Both the position numbers and the translations under genes were made by a program. Shown here piece by piece: positions 33,300 through 45,190 of a DNA stretch of 64,000 nucleotides. The stretch comes from Sesamum alatum (taxonomy: Eukaryota > Streptophyta > Magnoliopsida > Lamiales > Pedaliaceae). Each line of letters starts with the position of its first letter. Position 1 is the stretch's first letter. The stretch covers positions 13,177,866 to 13,241,865 of the forward strand of contig JACGWO010000011.1 of assembly GCA_034509735.1 (NCBI GenBank), in the 5' to 3' direction. The notes under the pieces were generated by a model. That model had not been told where the DNA came from and searched no databases. It saw nothing but the letters and a program-made list of their open reading frames with translations.

Positions 33300-35940
33300 A
33301 TGTCGTTTTCATCATCTAGAATAGAAGTTATTTTATACTTTGGTGGTGAGGTATCTAATGATGGTTGGTCAGTGACCTACGATCGTTTGCCTTTTGCTAC
33401 GTTGAGGGTATCTCGTTCATCAAATTATTCTCAATTCATAGCGAGGTTATACCAGCAGACAGGTGTTGATAGCAACGAATACTCATTGAAAGTATTCGCA
33501 AAACATGCATGCCATTTATCTCGGTCGTATCAAAGAGACACTCATGCCAATCCAAGACGATGACACTTTGTCATTCTTTTTGGATCCTGCATCAGGCTTT
33601 CCAATCTTAGAAATATATATTGAAAAGAACATCAATATCCATCACATCCATCAAATACGTTTAGCCAACCTTGGGGCGACTACATATCACTTTTAGCCAA
33701 TGAAGGTCTACCTTCTTCCTCGAACCGTGATTTTTTTGCCGGTCCTTCCGATGGTAATTTTTTGCAGGTCCATCTGGTGGTGATTTTTTTTGGGAGTGCT
33801 TCAAATTACGGCGTATATGACTCAACACCTGACGTGGTTGCTGTTATACAAGGCCTAGAAAACATTGGAATTCACCCCGGGGCCACCCATTCACGCAGCA
33901 ACGACGAGCCAGTGTTCGAAGAAGACCCTGGAGAGGATCATGAAGAAGATCCTCAAGTTGATAGTTTCGCCGATTTTTTAGATCATATGTCTGAACCAGA
34001 TGAAGCTGCATTTCCAATACCACCCAAGGATCCTGAGAACAAGGCTGACATAAATGACATGGCTGAAACATTTGCAACCCACTCTCAAGGTATGTCACCA
34101 ACCAATGAACCGTCTATGCCAAATAACACTAATGAGGAAATATTTTACCGTTCCATACCATTTTTTGATCGTACAGTCCCGGAGATACCTGCTGACTCCA
34201 TTGATGTTCCGTCAAAGTATGCGAAATTTTATGATGCTAATGAAGGGAGACTTGATGTGGGAATGATTTTAAAAAATAAAGATCATTTAATAGGAGCGGT
34301 GAAAGATCACTCGATACGACATGCACGGCGTGAGTATGTGGTACCTGAGAGTACCACAAAAAAATGGAAGGTCGTCTGTAAACATAGCACCCCAGGTACG
34401 TATCAATAATGTATAATCGTCTATCACAATTTTATTAGAAAGTGTATTCATCTTTTTTTTTTTTCACGTTCCAGATGTATGGTGTAGATGGGAGCTACGT
34501 GGAATAATAAAACTGAGAAAGGACCGTTGGGAAATAACAAAATATAAGGGGGACCACACATGTGTTATTAACGATATGTCCCTCGAACAGTGCAATTTAG
34601 ACAGAAGGTATATTGCTTCTTTATTATTAGGGCAGGTAAAATGCGACCCCTCATATGGAATCAAGCATGTCATACAAACTGTGAAGGACCACACAGGGTT
34701 CGACATAACATACCAAAAGGCATGGTACAGTTTGAAGATGGCCCGTGAAACCGTTTATGGCGCATGGGAGAGTTCAGTTCGAAAGCTATCAAACTTAATG
34801 GGAACTCTCCAAAAGTATAATGAAGGGACGATTGTTGAATGAGAACATAAATACTTTCAGCGGTCAAGCAATGCATACGTGATAAAATACGTCTTCTGGT
34901 CATTCAAACCGTGTATCGATGGGTTCCAATACTGCCGCAATGTCATCAGTGTCGATGGAACACATTTATACACAAAGTACAAGCACAAAATGTTGATTGC
35001 AGCTGCCATGGATGGGAATCAACAGGTACTTCCTCTTGCGTTTGCTATTGTCGATGAAGAATTCGAAGCATCTTGGACTTGGTTTCTTCAAATGTTGAGC
35101 AAACATATTATAAGAGGACGGTCTGGGATGTGTCTTATTTCTGACCGTAATGCGGGTCTCATTAGAGCAGTGAAAAAAATTTCAGATTTTGTGCCACCAC
35201 AGGGAGTGCACAGATATTGCTTGCGGCACATATGTTCTAATTTCAACAGTCGTCACAAGAATATCGAACTGAAGGACCTTTGTTGGAGAGCTGGTTGTGA
35301 ATATCAAATCAGCAAGTTCAATCGAACAATGAACGAGATAAAGGCTCACAAATTAGAAGCGTTTGTGTACTTAGAGAATATTGAGAAGGAAAAATGGACA
35401 GCTTCTCACGATGGCGGATGGCGGTGCGGAATTCTCACAACCAACATGTCAGAGTGCATCAATGGAGTTCTGAAAGGGGCTCGTCGATTGCCTGTGACTG
35501 CAATAGTGGAAATAACATTTTCTCGTTCAGTCCACTATTTTCGTGAGAGGATGGCCAAAAGTGGTGTCATGTTAAGCAACAACCAACTATGGATGGACTT
35601 TGCAAACAAATTGTTCCAACGTTGGTTCGAAAAAAGTGTTGAACATGCTGTGACGAGATACAACCAGCACCAACAGTCTGCCTCCGTTGTGACAAAACGT
35701 CAGACTGGACATGGATTCAACACTCACGTCGTCAAAATTGCCATACGAGAATGTTCATGTGGCAAATGGAGTCAATTCGGCATCCCGTGCTCGCATGCTC
35801 AAAAGGTATGCGCTGCATATAGAATTAGTGTCCCATCAATGGTGAAGGACTATTATGATATAATGACTTACAGGAGAACATATTCTAAGTCTTTTCATCC
35901 TTTGATGGCGGAAGATTATTGGGATGTTCCACAATTTTGA
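33300..35940 (+). pseudogene. MuDR/MULE transposase, nearly intact but with a stop
   Basis: The DDE transposase that cuts and pastes the element. Exon 1 (33,300-34,395) starts MSFSSSRIEVILYFGGEVS, an N-terminal PB1-like region, with frameshifts near 33,530 and 33,760-33,795. It then has an acidic stretch and, at its end, the MuDR DNA-binding domain (LDVGMILKNKDHLIGAVKDH). A 79-base intron follows (gtacgt to ttccag). Exon 2 (34,475-35,940) is one frame apart from a single TGA at 34,840-34,842, where the family has Trp (E-stop-EHKYF). It holds VDGTHLYTKYKHKMLIAAAM (first Asp), LISDR (second Asp), CLRHICSNF and the SWIM zinc finger ECSCGKWSQFGIPCSHAQ. It ends at TGA 35,938-35,940. About 740 residues in all, normal for the family. 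Confidence 0.93.
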
Positions 35941-36252
35941 GTTGGTCCATGACACTACTTTACGTGGCATTATTCATCGTGGTATAAGCCAAACCACACG
36001 TATTCCTAACGAGATGGATTGGGCACAAAACGCGAGATAGACAACAATACGAACAAAGGGAGGGTCATTCAAGACAAGCTGATGCGTCGGTGAGGGGTCG
36101 TAGAAGACAATAATAATTTTAAGAATTGTAATTATTATAAATAATTTTTTAAATTTTATTCTTTGATTTAAATATAATTTTTTAATGTAATTATATTTTT
36201 TGTGTTAATAAATATTTTTTGTTGTATATTTATTTTAAATATATGCAGACTA

Positions 36253-36304
<52 letters not shown>

Positions 36305-36364
36305 TTAAAAAAAAAGAAAAAAGTTGAATATACGCAAAAATAATAATTATGATATAATAATAAA

Positions 36365-36579
36365 ATAAAAAAAAAGTAGAAGTCGAACTCTCAGAGTTCG
36401 ACTTCATATGATTGAAGTCAAACTCCTTGAGTTCGACTTCAAGTCGAACTCAAGGAGATCGACTTCAAGAATTTAAAAAAATAAAATAAAATTTCGGTAA
36501 AAAACTCTCTGAGTTCGACTTTTATCAATTATGTTATATATATTATAATATATTTATTTTTGTTATAATAAATAAGCCC
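36365..36579. repeat. Right TIR of the MULE
   Basis: Carries the perfect palindrome at 36,379-36,405, a compound one at 36,412-36,465 and a half palindrome (aactctctgagttcgact) at about 36,502-36,519, mirroring the left TIR. Ends aataataaataagccc at 36,579. Confidence 0.85.
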
Positions 36580-36588
36580 GGTAAGGCC

Positions 36589-37160
36589 TCCCCCCCCCCA
36601 AAAAAAAAAACAGAAGAGAATTTAATTTTGGTACCATATCTTTATTTTATTTCAACTCCTGCCCCACCCAATGCCACTCACGTGAAGGATTGATTCAACG
36701 GCCCTATTAGATTTCCAACCAAAGTACAAAAAATGCAAATATTTCACTATGAGTTAATTGCAACATTATTCCCAAACTATAACCCTATGTTCGGTTTCAT
36801 TTTTAAAAATATTTTGTTTTGTTTTGTGGATATAAAGAGAGAAAATAAAGATAAATAAGTGTGTGTTAGAAATAGGGTATATGTTTGGGTTTATTTTTGG
36901 AGTTAATTTTAAAATGTATTGTATATATTGTGTTGTATATTGAGAGACAAAAAACATTGTTTATTGTCAAATAATATCTCTTTTATATGTATTTTTATAT
37001 ATGTATATAATAATATTTATGTTTTTGTATGTATTGTGTTGTATATTGAAGACAAAAAATACTGTTCATTGTCAAATCATATCTCTTTTATATTTTATAA
37101 ATGTATATATGTATAATATAATAATATTTTGTTTATTTATAAATTGATGTATGTATATAT
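36589..37160. other. Repeat-derived spacer
   Basis: After a C9/A11 run, gaatttaattttggtaccata resembles the element end seen at 11,430 and 30,746. A tandem pair follows: gtattgtgttgtatattgag...cattgtttattgtcaaataat (36,925-36,990) and gtattgtgttgtatattgaag...ctgttcattgtcaaatcat (37,030-37,085), about 106 bases apart. No gene seen. Confidence 0.45.
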
Positions 37161-37178
37161 GGGAGAATGTGCTAAAAT

Positions 37179-37213
37179 TACCCAAAACACCCAATAAAGG
37201 TGTTTTGGGTAAT
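37179..37213. repeat. Perfect short hairpin
   Basis: ttacccaaaacacc and ggtgttttgggtaa flank a 7-base loop (caataaa). The arms are 14 bases and perfect. It is at the edge of the gypsy remnant; a role is unknown. Confidence 0.75.
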
Positions 37214-38698
37214 GTTATGTTTGGTTTTATTTTCTCACCATCTACTCTCATTAAATGAGTTAACTGACACATAATATGTTGGTACGTTTGTGTTTTGAGA
37301 CTATGTGCCTCTAAGTAGTGTTTGTTATTACGAGTTGTTGCCACAATGTTGAGAAGGCGAGTTCTACACTCATTCGAGGTCATTACCTCTGGACTTTATA
37401 TTCTTAGGGACAAGCAAACGTTTAAGTTTGGGGGGAGTTTGATAAGTAGGGATTCTACGTGTTTGTGAGAGGAATACATGCATTTTTTCATCCTTTTAAG
37501 CAGGATTCCATATGATTTGCTCCTTTTCAAGCCAATCTCTTTATTCATATTGCTTTTTGGTTGTTTCTCCCTTTTCAGGCACATTTAGGAGCAAAAATGG
37601 ATCAAACAACGAGAATTCGCCATGTCTAACAAACACGGCTGTGCTGTGTCCTTGCACACGTCCGTGTCTCAGAACCCTTTTTCCAGCCAAATCTCCCAAA
37701 GAGAACACAGCCTGACCGTGTTCCATGACACGGCCGTGTCGGAGTTCACCACAAAAATGCACAAAAATACGGCTTGACCGTGTTTGCGCTACATGGGCGT
37801 ATCCCCAAATAGGAAACATAATCATCCGGAATTTTCTGCCTTTTGCTCCACCACGACTATAAAAGGAGGAATGAGGGACGTGAAAAGGGGGATTGAAACA
37901 CAGATACAAGCTTTGAAGAGACATGAAGTAGTTGGAGAAGCTTAAAGACGGCTAGGATGATTGGATTACAGTTCTTCCTAATGCTTTCCCCTTTTTAGCA
38001 CTTTGCTTGATGGATTCTCTGAAATATTTGTTCTGCCTTTTCGTTAACCTTATGGCTGAGTAGAATTCTCGTTCTAGGATCATGTTGAGCCCTTTGATTA
38101 ATGAAAATTATTCTAGTTTTCTTTTTGTATCTTGTGTGAATTGATCCGATTTAATTTCTGAGCACTTGTTTATCTTGTGAATGTGTTGGCCACGTGTTTG
38201 CATGTCTTAAACATCGAGTGAGTAATGAAAGGTGAAATTCCATGTTAGAAAGTTGGAGATTAAAACTAGGAATTAACCGTGAAAGCATGCTTAATTTCTA
38301 TGAGGATCTCACAAATTGTCATGATCTCAATGGTTCGATTTAATTATATTTTCATAAAAATAGGTAGATTAATTGATCGAATACAACTTTTCACATACTT
38401 GAAAGAGAGTGGTAATGACACTGAGATAATTTTCTTCGGATTAATCACATTGATTAGAAAAGGATTCTTGATAGGTTCGTTAAAATCATTACGGGGATAC
38501 TTGATTCTAGACTATCACACCTTATTATTTACCTTCTCGCTTCAATTTACCTGCTTTTCTATTTCAATCAATCGTTTCACTCGTATATCTCGGTCTGACT
38601 AATCAAAATGGAGTAAATCTGGTAATCACAATAGTCCTGTGGGATCGACATCTTGAGTACTACGCGATACACTGTGCACTTACGATTTTGGCTCATCA
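37214..38698 (+). mobile_element. Ty3/gypsy remnant: internal 3' end, PPT and one LTR
   Basis: A polypurine tract (aagtttggggggagt, 37,424-37,438) directly precedes TGATAAGTAGGG at 37,440. The LTR runs 1,259 bases to ggctcatca at 38,698. Inside it are the recurring acacggccgtg/acacgtccgtg phrases familiar from plant gypsy LTRs, and ataaaagga near 37,858-37,866 as a possible TATA. The 5' LTR and pol are not in the window. The minus-strand 127-codon ORF at 37,541-37,924 lies in the LTR and is not a gene. Confidence 0.7.
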
Positions 38699-39060
38699 CT
38701 AATCTAAGATAATCGTTCATGGTTAGATAACGCTTGAAAGTGTTCTATTGCCGTCTACACCAATTGGAGTGTGTAGTACAATATGATTATTCTATTCGTA
38801 CTTGTTTTGTGATTTGCCATTATCTGTTATTGGGAACGGCATAGGTTATGTATAAATTTATTATGCATGCTAGATTAGTTGTAAAAATTCTATATTATGT
38901 TGTGTCTCCGTGTTCGTTATTTCGAACCCAAAAATAAAAGTATGGCATTAAAATTGGCTAGTTTCAAAAGCATAGAACGAAACTTATATGGGATCCTATA
39001 GTTTGTGACTAATATTACAAATTTTTCTATTTTTAACCCTTAAACCTATGTTGCCAATTT
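38699..39060. other. No gene seen
   Basis: AT-rich spacer between the gypsy LTR and an inverted transposon end. Nothing recognised. Confidence 0.4.
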
Positions 39061-39335
39061 TCCCTCTTTCAACCAGACACACTAATGGCCACGTGCTTTT
39101 TTAATGGTGGGACTAATTTTTTCACAAAAATATAAAAGTACGGGACTAAAGTTGCTATTTCCAAAATCGTGAGCCGAACTCGAAACGACCCTTATAATTT
39201 CGGACTAAATATTGCAATTAACTCATTCCGTTATATAGTACATTTTCAAGCTATTTTTAATATTATGGTATCAATATTGTAAGAGGCCCTATATTATGGC
39301 ACTAAAAAAGCAATTTTCTCAAAATTGAGCTTCAG
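39060..39335. repeat. Inverted partner of the 30,746 / 11,430 element end
   Basis: tattatggtatcaatattgt, agaggccctatattatggc and gcaattttctc are the complement of the 30,746-30,840 end (gagaaaatta, ttttggtaccataagc, caatattggtatcatcat). Together with 30,746 it suggests a larger element into which the MULE and the gypsy element inserted. Confidence 0.6.
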
Positions 39336-40487
39336 GTAAGTTTCTCTTTCCCCTAAATGCCATGAATAAAAAGTCATTTTCAAGTACATATGTACATATA
39401 TAACAGCAAATGAAGACTTAAAACTAACACAATGTATCTCTCTCTTTTCTTCTATTTTCCTCTCAACTCAAGGCGTTATAGAAATGATAGGAGAAGAATA
39501 ATATCCATTTGACAATGCTTATAGAATTAGAGCTTAATTTGCAAATTGCTAATAAATTGATATTTTTTTTTTATAACTATGCTTTATCATTAATAATTAA
39601 ATTCAAATTAAGGCTTGTATTGAACAATGAAACAACTTCTTGAATTGTTTCTCACTAGATAACAATTCGAAAATAAAAGCCAATTATTCAAGACTCAAAA
39701 TTGCTTAAACGTTTCTATGCATAAATAAAAGACTATACCAACTCAATAACTTTACGTAGTTCAATAGAAAGGACTCGAAATACCAGTTTGATAAAAGGTA
39801 ATTGTGTACATATATCATCCCTTACTTTATTCATTATGTCGTCACTTTGTTCATCAGCACCGTTGTTGACACATACTCGCGTCATCATCGTTTTCATCAT
39901 GTGATACATTATTAGGATTATTCTCCAAAAACAAAAATTTTCATTTTCCAATTCATGCTTGCGAATGTGTGTTTATTGCCATTGTAGCTGAGACAAAAGC
40001 GACTTGATCTGACTACGCAATATTGACACGAATATCATTATTGTATATATATATATTTTTTCTTCCAAACACCAAAAGAACGTACAATAAATCCACACAA
40101 TGAGTGCACATGATTGAATGCTTCAAAATGATTAGAACAAGATGATGCGCGTTGAAATTCCAGAATATGGTACTTATGTCCTTTTTATAAGGGGTCCTAA
40201 GGCGGGAATAGTCCTAAAGTATGGAGCAAGAAATCCACTGTATTTGGGTATCCGACATCAGCAAGATACTATTTTTCTATATTTTACAAATCAACAATAT
40301 AAAAATGTCATTAATAATATATTTATTAAGTTAGGTAAAAAATAAAAATTCACTGTAACGAACCACTTGAAGGCATTGGAGAATATTAAATGGATCTCTT
40401 ATAGCTAAATAAAAAAAAATGTATCATGAACACTCCCTTCCCGACCAGGCAACACAAATGAAACACAAACAAAAATCACAAGCCACA
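39336..40487. other. No gene seen
   Basis: AT-rich. A 67-codon ORF at 40,142-40,345 (MMRVEIPEYGTYVLF start) and a 72-codon minus ORF at 39,733-39,951 have no recognisable motif or splice context. No repeat ends identified. Confidence 0.4.
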
Positions 40488-42394
40488 TGTTGGGTTTAAC
40501 AAGGGTAAGGAGGTGCAAGGCCAAAAACTAAACTTTAATTCAGAATTGGGGTATGATAATAATTATACATAAATCTATGCCCAATCATTTTTAATAGATT
40601 CATGCGCGAGACACAAAATAAGCGCAAAACTATTAATCATATTAATACCTTTCGCATTTCATCTAATGGAGATGATTATGAACGATTCAAATTGTTATCT
40701 CTCACTTATACAACTTTCTCATATTCAAAGAGCCTAAAGCGTTGCTCCTCTTATGGTATCCACACCTTTGATGCCACCTGTGTTTGAATCTATGCTTAAA
40801 TTTCAAACCTTAACTGCTAAATGAGTTTGAATTAGAGTCCTACTTTAATTCAAATTCTTTCACTTAACAATTAAGTTTTTATGTTCCCACCACGTACAAT
40901 TAATTCTTCATCCTTTATCTCATCAATTTTTTTGCAAAAACTTTCTTGTTCTACAAGAGAAATATTTTGGGATTGGTCCATGAAAAAATAAAATCCAATT
41001 TATTTCTTTCAATAAAATTCAAAAATTTATCAATTAATTTTGTCTCATGAAAATTAATTAAGGATCAATTTATCAATCACATCAATTAATTTTATCTTTT
41101 TTGCTTTTGAGCTTGTCCAATCAAAATACACATGTATCAATTTCATATAATTAAATATCTCTACACAATTAATTTAATCTCATTAAGTTAATTGAGCTAA
41201 AAACAATAACTACTTTAGTTAATTAATTTATTACACCATTTAATTCAACCTTTAAATTAAATTGTTCTTTGATTTAATTAATCTAATTCACTCAAGAATT
41301 AATTCAACCATTGAACGAATAGAGATCTAGTAGATGAGATGCTCTAAGTGTGTGACCCCTTAAGTTCACTCTAGTAATAGTGATGAGCTCATAACTATGT
41401 GACTTCTCAAATTTCATCAATCACATTAATTAAATTATTTTGGAGTCAACAACTTAATTCCAAAATCCATAAGTCGTAGTTGGCATCTAGCAACACATCA
41501 TGAAGACCTACTAATTTCTTTGGTGAATCTGATGGATCTTTAGATAGCGAGTGTCATGCATGTAAGGTCTTTTTCATCAATTATCTCCCCGATTGAATCC
41601 AAGGCATACATGTTTAGTCGAAACCTTGTTGACTCAATATCTATACGTCACTTCTTTTTATTTCTTGATTAAGACAGTCAACCTAGGAAACCATACGTCT
41701 AGTTGTTGTGTCGCCTTTGACCAAGGACTTGTTAATCAACAAACTATAAAGAACACATGATATTTCCTACTCATTAAGGTAAGTTGATGAACTCTTGATG
41801 TGCCACTCATTGATCTTCATATTAAATGAGCTTTGACAAAAAATATCTCCTTTATGATTACCTCGATGAAAGCACAAGAGACCTAATATAGATCATAATG
41901 GTGTCTCAAGTCTAAAGATTAATCTTTCACTATCACGTCAGGAAATTCTTAATCTGATGTTGTCACTCCAATAAAGAAATTTCTACGAATCCGTTTAGTC
42001 GACTTGTTCCTAACAAGCACCCTCACACACACACATTAGTGTCTCCACACCATGCTACATGAAACGAGGCATTCCCCTAAATGACATGTGTCATGTGAAC
42101 AAGCATCCACAGGATTAATGATATCCCCATCTCTATGATCCCTTCCTTGGAACATTAGACCGTGGATGCATATTCATGATCGCCATCATATGCGTGACCA
42201 TGCGCCATAGTCATATATGGATTAGGGACTCCATTCTATCATGTATATATATACATTTATAAACAAAAATATGAATGAAGAAGACCATATATTATTGACG
42301 TGATACAAAATAGAATCATTATGCCGGGGGTATTAAGCGTGTTACCTAGCTAGCATCCGGTTACCTAGTTGGCACGTTGGGCAGTATGCCAACA
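40488..42394 (-). mobile_element. LTR of a Copia-type element, minus orientation
   Basis: The segment begins TGTTGGG at 40,488 and ends ATGCCAACA at 42,394, the inverted termini expected of an LTR. Just outside the right end, read on the minus strand, lies agggcaagtgagagat, a purine-rich tract, so this would be the 3' LTR. A TATA-like tatatatatacat on the minus strand near 42,243-42,255 and long AT-rich stretches fit. No second LTR was found in the window. Confidence 0.5.
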
Positions 42395-42412
42395 ATCTCT
42401 CACTTGCCCTAG

Positions 42413-43712
42413 AGCCAACTACCCATATATTTAAGGCTTATTTCCGCAAGATGTCCTTTCAAATACTTTTTGACTCAGATTTAATTTAGTGGGATTGCTT
42501 ATATTCTTCTGCTGAGGTCACACTTTTCACAAAAGTGTTGCTTTTACCAACCGATTCTTAATAAATGGTATCTCATGTGGTCGGAACATCGATGAGACCT
42601 GGGCTTAATGCTTGTGCATTGGCCACTGTTATTTTTCGTAGTATTCTCAATACTAGTTTAAACAACAATAAGGAATTCCACCCAGCTTTTTGGATCCAAT
42701 TCCATGTCTAAACAACGTTAGTTGCAGTATTATATACTACAATCTATTCAATCTTCGTAGTGTCATACAATCATAGCTTGGAATCATTCTAATCGACAAC
42801 ACCACTAAACAGGGTGAACATGCTTTAGACACTCCCAGTTGTCCATTCCAATTTTGTAAGTGAAATAAAAAATTTCATTAAGGTAATTAAGGAGATGAAA
42901 CTTTGAAGAGATAAGTGGTTTTAAAAAGCAAGGATCCTCCCTAGGATTTTTCCATGCTAAACTCTTTTAGTATTAGAGGACTGTGCACACATGAATTAGG
43001 TTTTTCAAGTGTTATCCTCAATTTATCTCTATAAAGTGAGATCCCATCGTCTAGGATGCTACCTAATTCTTACATGGAGAATTAAGTAGACAATTAATAG
43101 TTTTTTTATGATAACATCCACGCAAAATCCGATTTTAATTAGTAAGATGACAATAACAACAATACAACATAAATCAAGATGGATCACTTATGCTCTCACT
43201 CATTTTCATGTTGTTTGATTATCATGTTGTTTAAGCACAAAATTAAAGAAAGAAAGTAATACAAAATCCTAAAAAAAATAAAATATTGTAAACTAATTTA
43301 GATATATATTGAACACACCAATATAGACATTATAAATTTATAAAAAAAAATATTAGAATACAAAAAAAACACAACTTATAAAATGTGGAGGAGTTAAAAA
43401 AATGCGTGATATGATATTATTAATGTTTAGTAAATTTTTATGACAGATTCCCAAGAAAAAGAATAGAAATCCCTAATTTTTTTATTTTTTATTTTTTGTG
43501 GAAGATTTCCTAACTTTTGGAATATATTTCCTTTCCCAAGTTAAGATAATCCTACTAAACAGAAAATATTGATGTCGAGTAATTAAATTTCCTAAAATGA
43601 TACCATTCCTTGCCAACCAAACATGTTCTAACTTATATGTATACATATATATATATATATATGATACATACGTATTATACTTCATAGTCCAATTCTTCAG
43701 TTCTTTCCACTT
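42413..43712 (-). other. Probable retroelement remnant, no ORF
   Basis: This is upstream of the putative LTR in its own orientation, where the 3' end of pol would lie, but no RT or RNase H motif could be read. The right half (43,100-43,700) is AT-rich with nothing recognised. Confidence 0.3.
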
Positions 43713-43968
43713 AAGTACCTATCAAATTAGCTGATGAGGCCTAGTTCAGCTGACAAAGTCGATGTCCCCTAATTTTAGAGGTCATGGGATAATATTGTTA
43801 CTGTATAGTAGGTATTATTTGTAACTGTAATAATTAGGTGTAATATTATTGACATGATTGTTATAATTATCTCTGTTCGATATGAATATTCGACATGACT
43901 AGTTTTAATCACTTTATTTCAATTAATATAGTTGATTGTTTCTAATTCAAAAAGTACCTATCAAATTA
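43713..43968 (+). mobile_element. SINE with perfect 17-base target duplication
   Basis: AAGTACCTATCAAATTA occurs at 43,713-43,729 and again at 43,952-43,968. The 222-base body between starts gctgatgaggcctagttcag (tRNA-like head with a box-A-like region), has gaggtcatgggataat (degenerate box B) about 50 bases in, and ends tctaattcaaaa. Perfect duplications of this length with an A-rich tail are typical of tRNA-derived SINEs. The insertion looks recent compared with the copy at 4987. Confidence 0.85.
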
Positions 43969-45190
43969 AGAAACAAGCATACGTATACATACATATATGT
44001 CAGAATTAAGTGTTTGTCCTATAAATTAGACATAATTTAATTTGGTCCCATATATTGCCTCTGAGATTCTAACATTGCATCTCATAACTCGTGTATTTTC
44101 TCACGAAATGCATTCGTTTTTTTCGCATTCCATTAAATATGTAATAGACACTATGCAAAGAAAAGTACATTAGCATTGCAAAAATTAACATGATATTAAA
44201 TTATTGTCGATTATGTGTATTGAGTGACAAGAATTTTTATTTTACCATTGTAAAATTTTATATTAGTTTTACTAGTATATTTAATTAAATGTTGTAATTA
44301 GAAATAATTAGTGATGAAAACTAGACATAAAATTGTTGACTATAAATAATTTGATGGAGCGAAAGCAATAGAAATTGAAAGAATAAACGAAGATCACATC
44401 TCCAATATTCTGAGAGTGAAATTGAAGTAAAGTATTTTTATTGCTAAATGAATTTTCATAATAGAGTTTTGCAGGTATTTAAAATAAATAGTCATAACCT
44501 AGGTAAAACATGCCTGAAAGGATTTTGGACTATCTCAGAAATCTATGAAATTCGGCCAAAACATATCCTAACATCCTAACAATAATTTGGTAAAATATGA
44601 GTTCCCAAGACAACTATTAAAAGTATGAAGAATTAACTCATATCAATTGAAAAATTGGAAAATTCAAAGAAACGTGAGAAGAAGATAGAAACGATACGTA
44701 GATCAAAGTTATGGACTTTTGAAGTTCTACCGTCAAACATGTAACTAAAATACTATATTTTCGATTTCTGTCTTCCAAACGCACCCAACATGCATCTGCC
44801 TTGGGTTATACTTTGCAATTCGTTAGCATATGTTACAGTGACTATGTAGTGATAACACCTATAATTTCATTATATTTGTCTTGTACTAAGTTATATATAG
44901 TGACAACTTATATAAATGCACCAATTTTTGTTACTAATAATTATATTATGTGAAGATGACTTCAGTACAATACAAGAGAGTAGACTTTCAAAAGATGGAA
45001 ATATTTTCCTGTCAAAAAAATTCACCTTTCAAAGATGGATTCAGAGACATAATATTTCCGTCTTAAAATTGAAAAACTAAATCTAACAATACGAGGCGGA
45101 ATTTTTTATGGGTACGAATTTTCAAAAAAAAATTAAAAACAAAATTATAAATAAATTTTCGTCTTTAATTTCATCTCTTGGTTAGTAATA
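43969..45190. other. No gene seen
   Basis: AT-rich spacer with short gtgacaa-like phrases (about 44,220-44,340 and 44,870-44,960) that recall the 29,041 MITE body. No coding exon or clear TIR. Confidence 0.4.

Larger units (their letters stand above)
30892..36579. mobile_element. Mutator-like element (MULE) with PMD gene and MuDR transposase
   Basis: A 5,688-base element flanked by GGTAAGGGC (30,883-30,891) and GGTAAGGCC (36,580-36,588), a 9-base duplication with one mismatch. The TIRs of about 220 bases begin GGGTTATTTATT and, on the other strand, GGGCTTATTTATT. Each carries three palindromes built on GAAGTCGAACTC/GAGTTCGACTTC and then an (att)n run at the inner edge (31,107-31,160 and 36,255-36,300). 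Inside are two divergent genes: a PMD protein (minus, 31,261-33,133) and a transposase (plus, 33,300-35,940). Well preserved overall, but with several frameshifts. Confidence 0.92.

Noticed and set aside
36168..36407. Minus-strand ORF with a long Leu run
   Set aside because: Translation of the (att)n microsatellite inside the MULE.
37541..37924. 127-codon minus-strand ORF
   Set aside because: Lies entirely in the gypsy LTR and reads through its acacgg repeats.
40142..40345. 67-codon ORF as a small gene
   Set aside because: No recognisable domain, splice signals or conserved neighbour; length is expected by chance.
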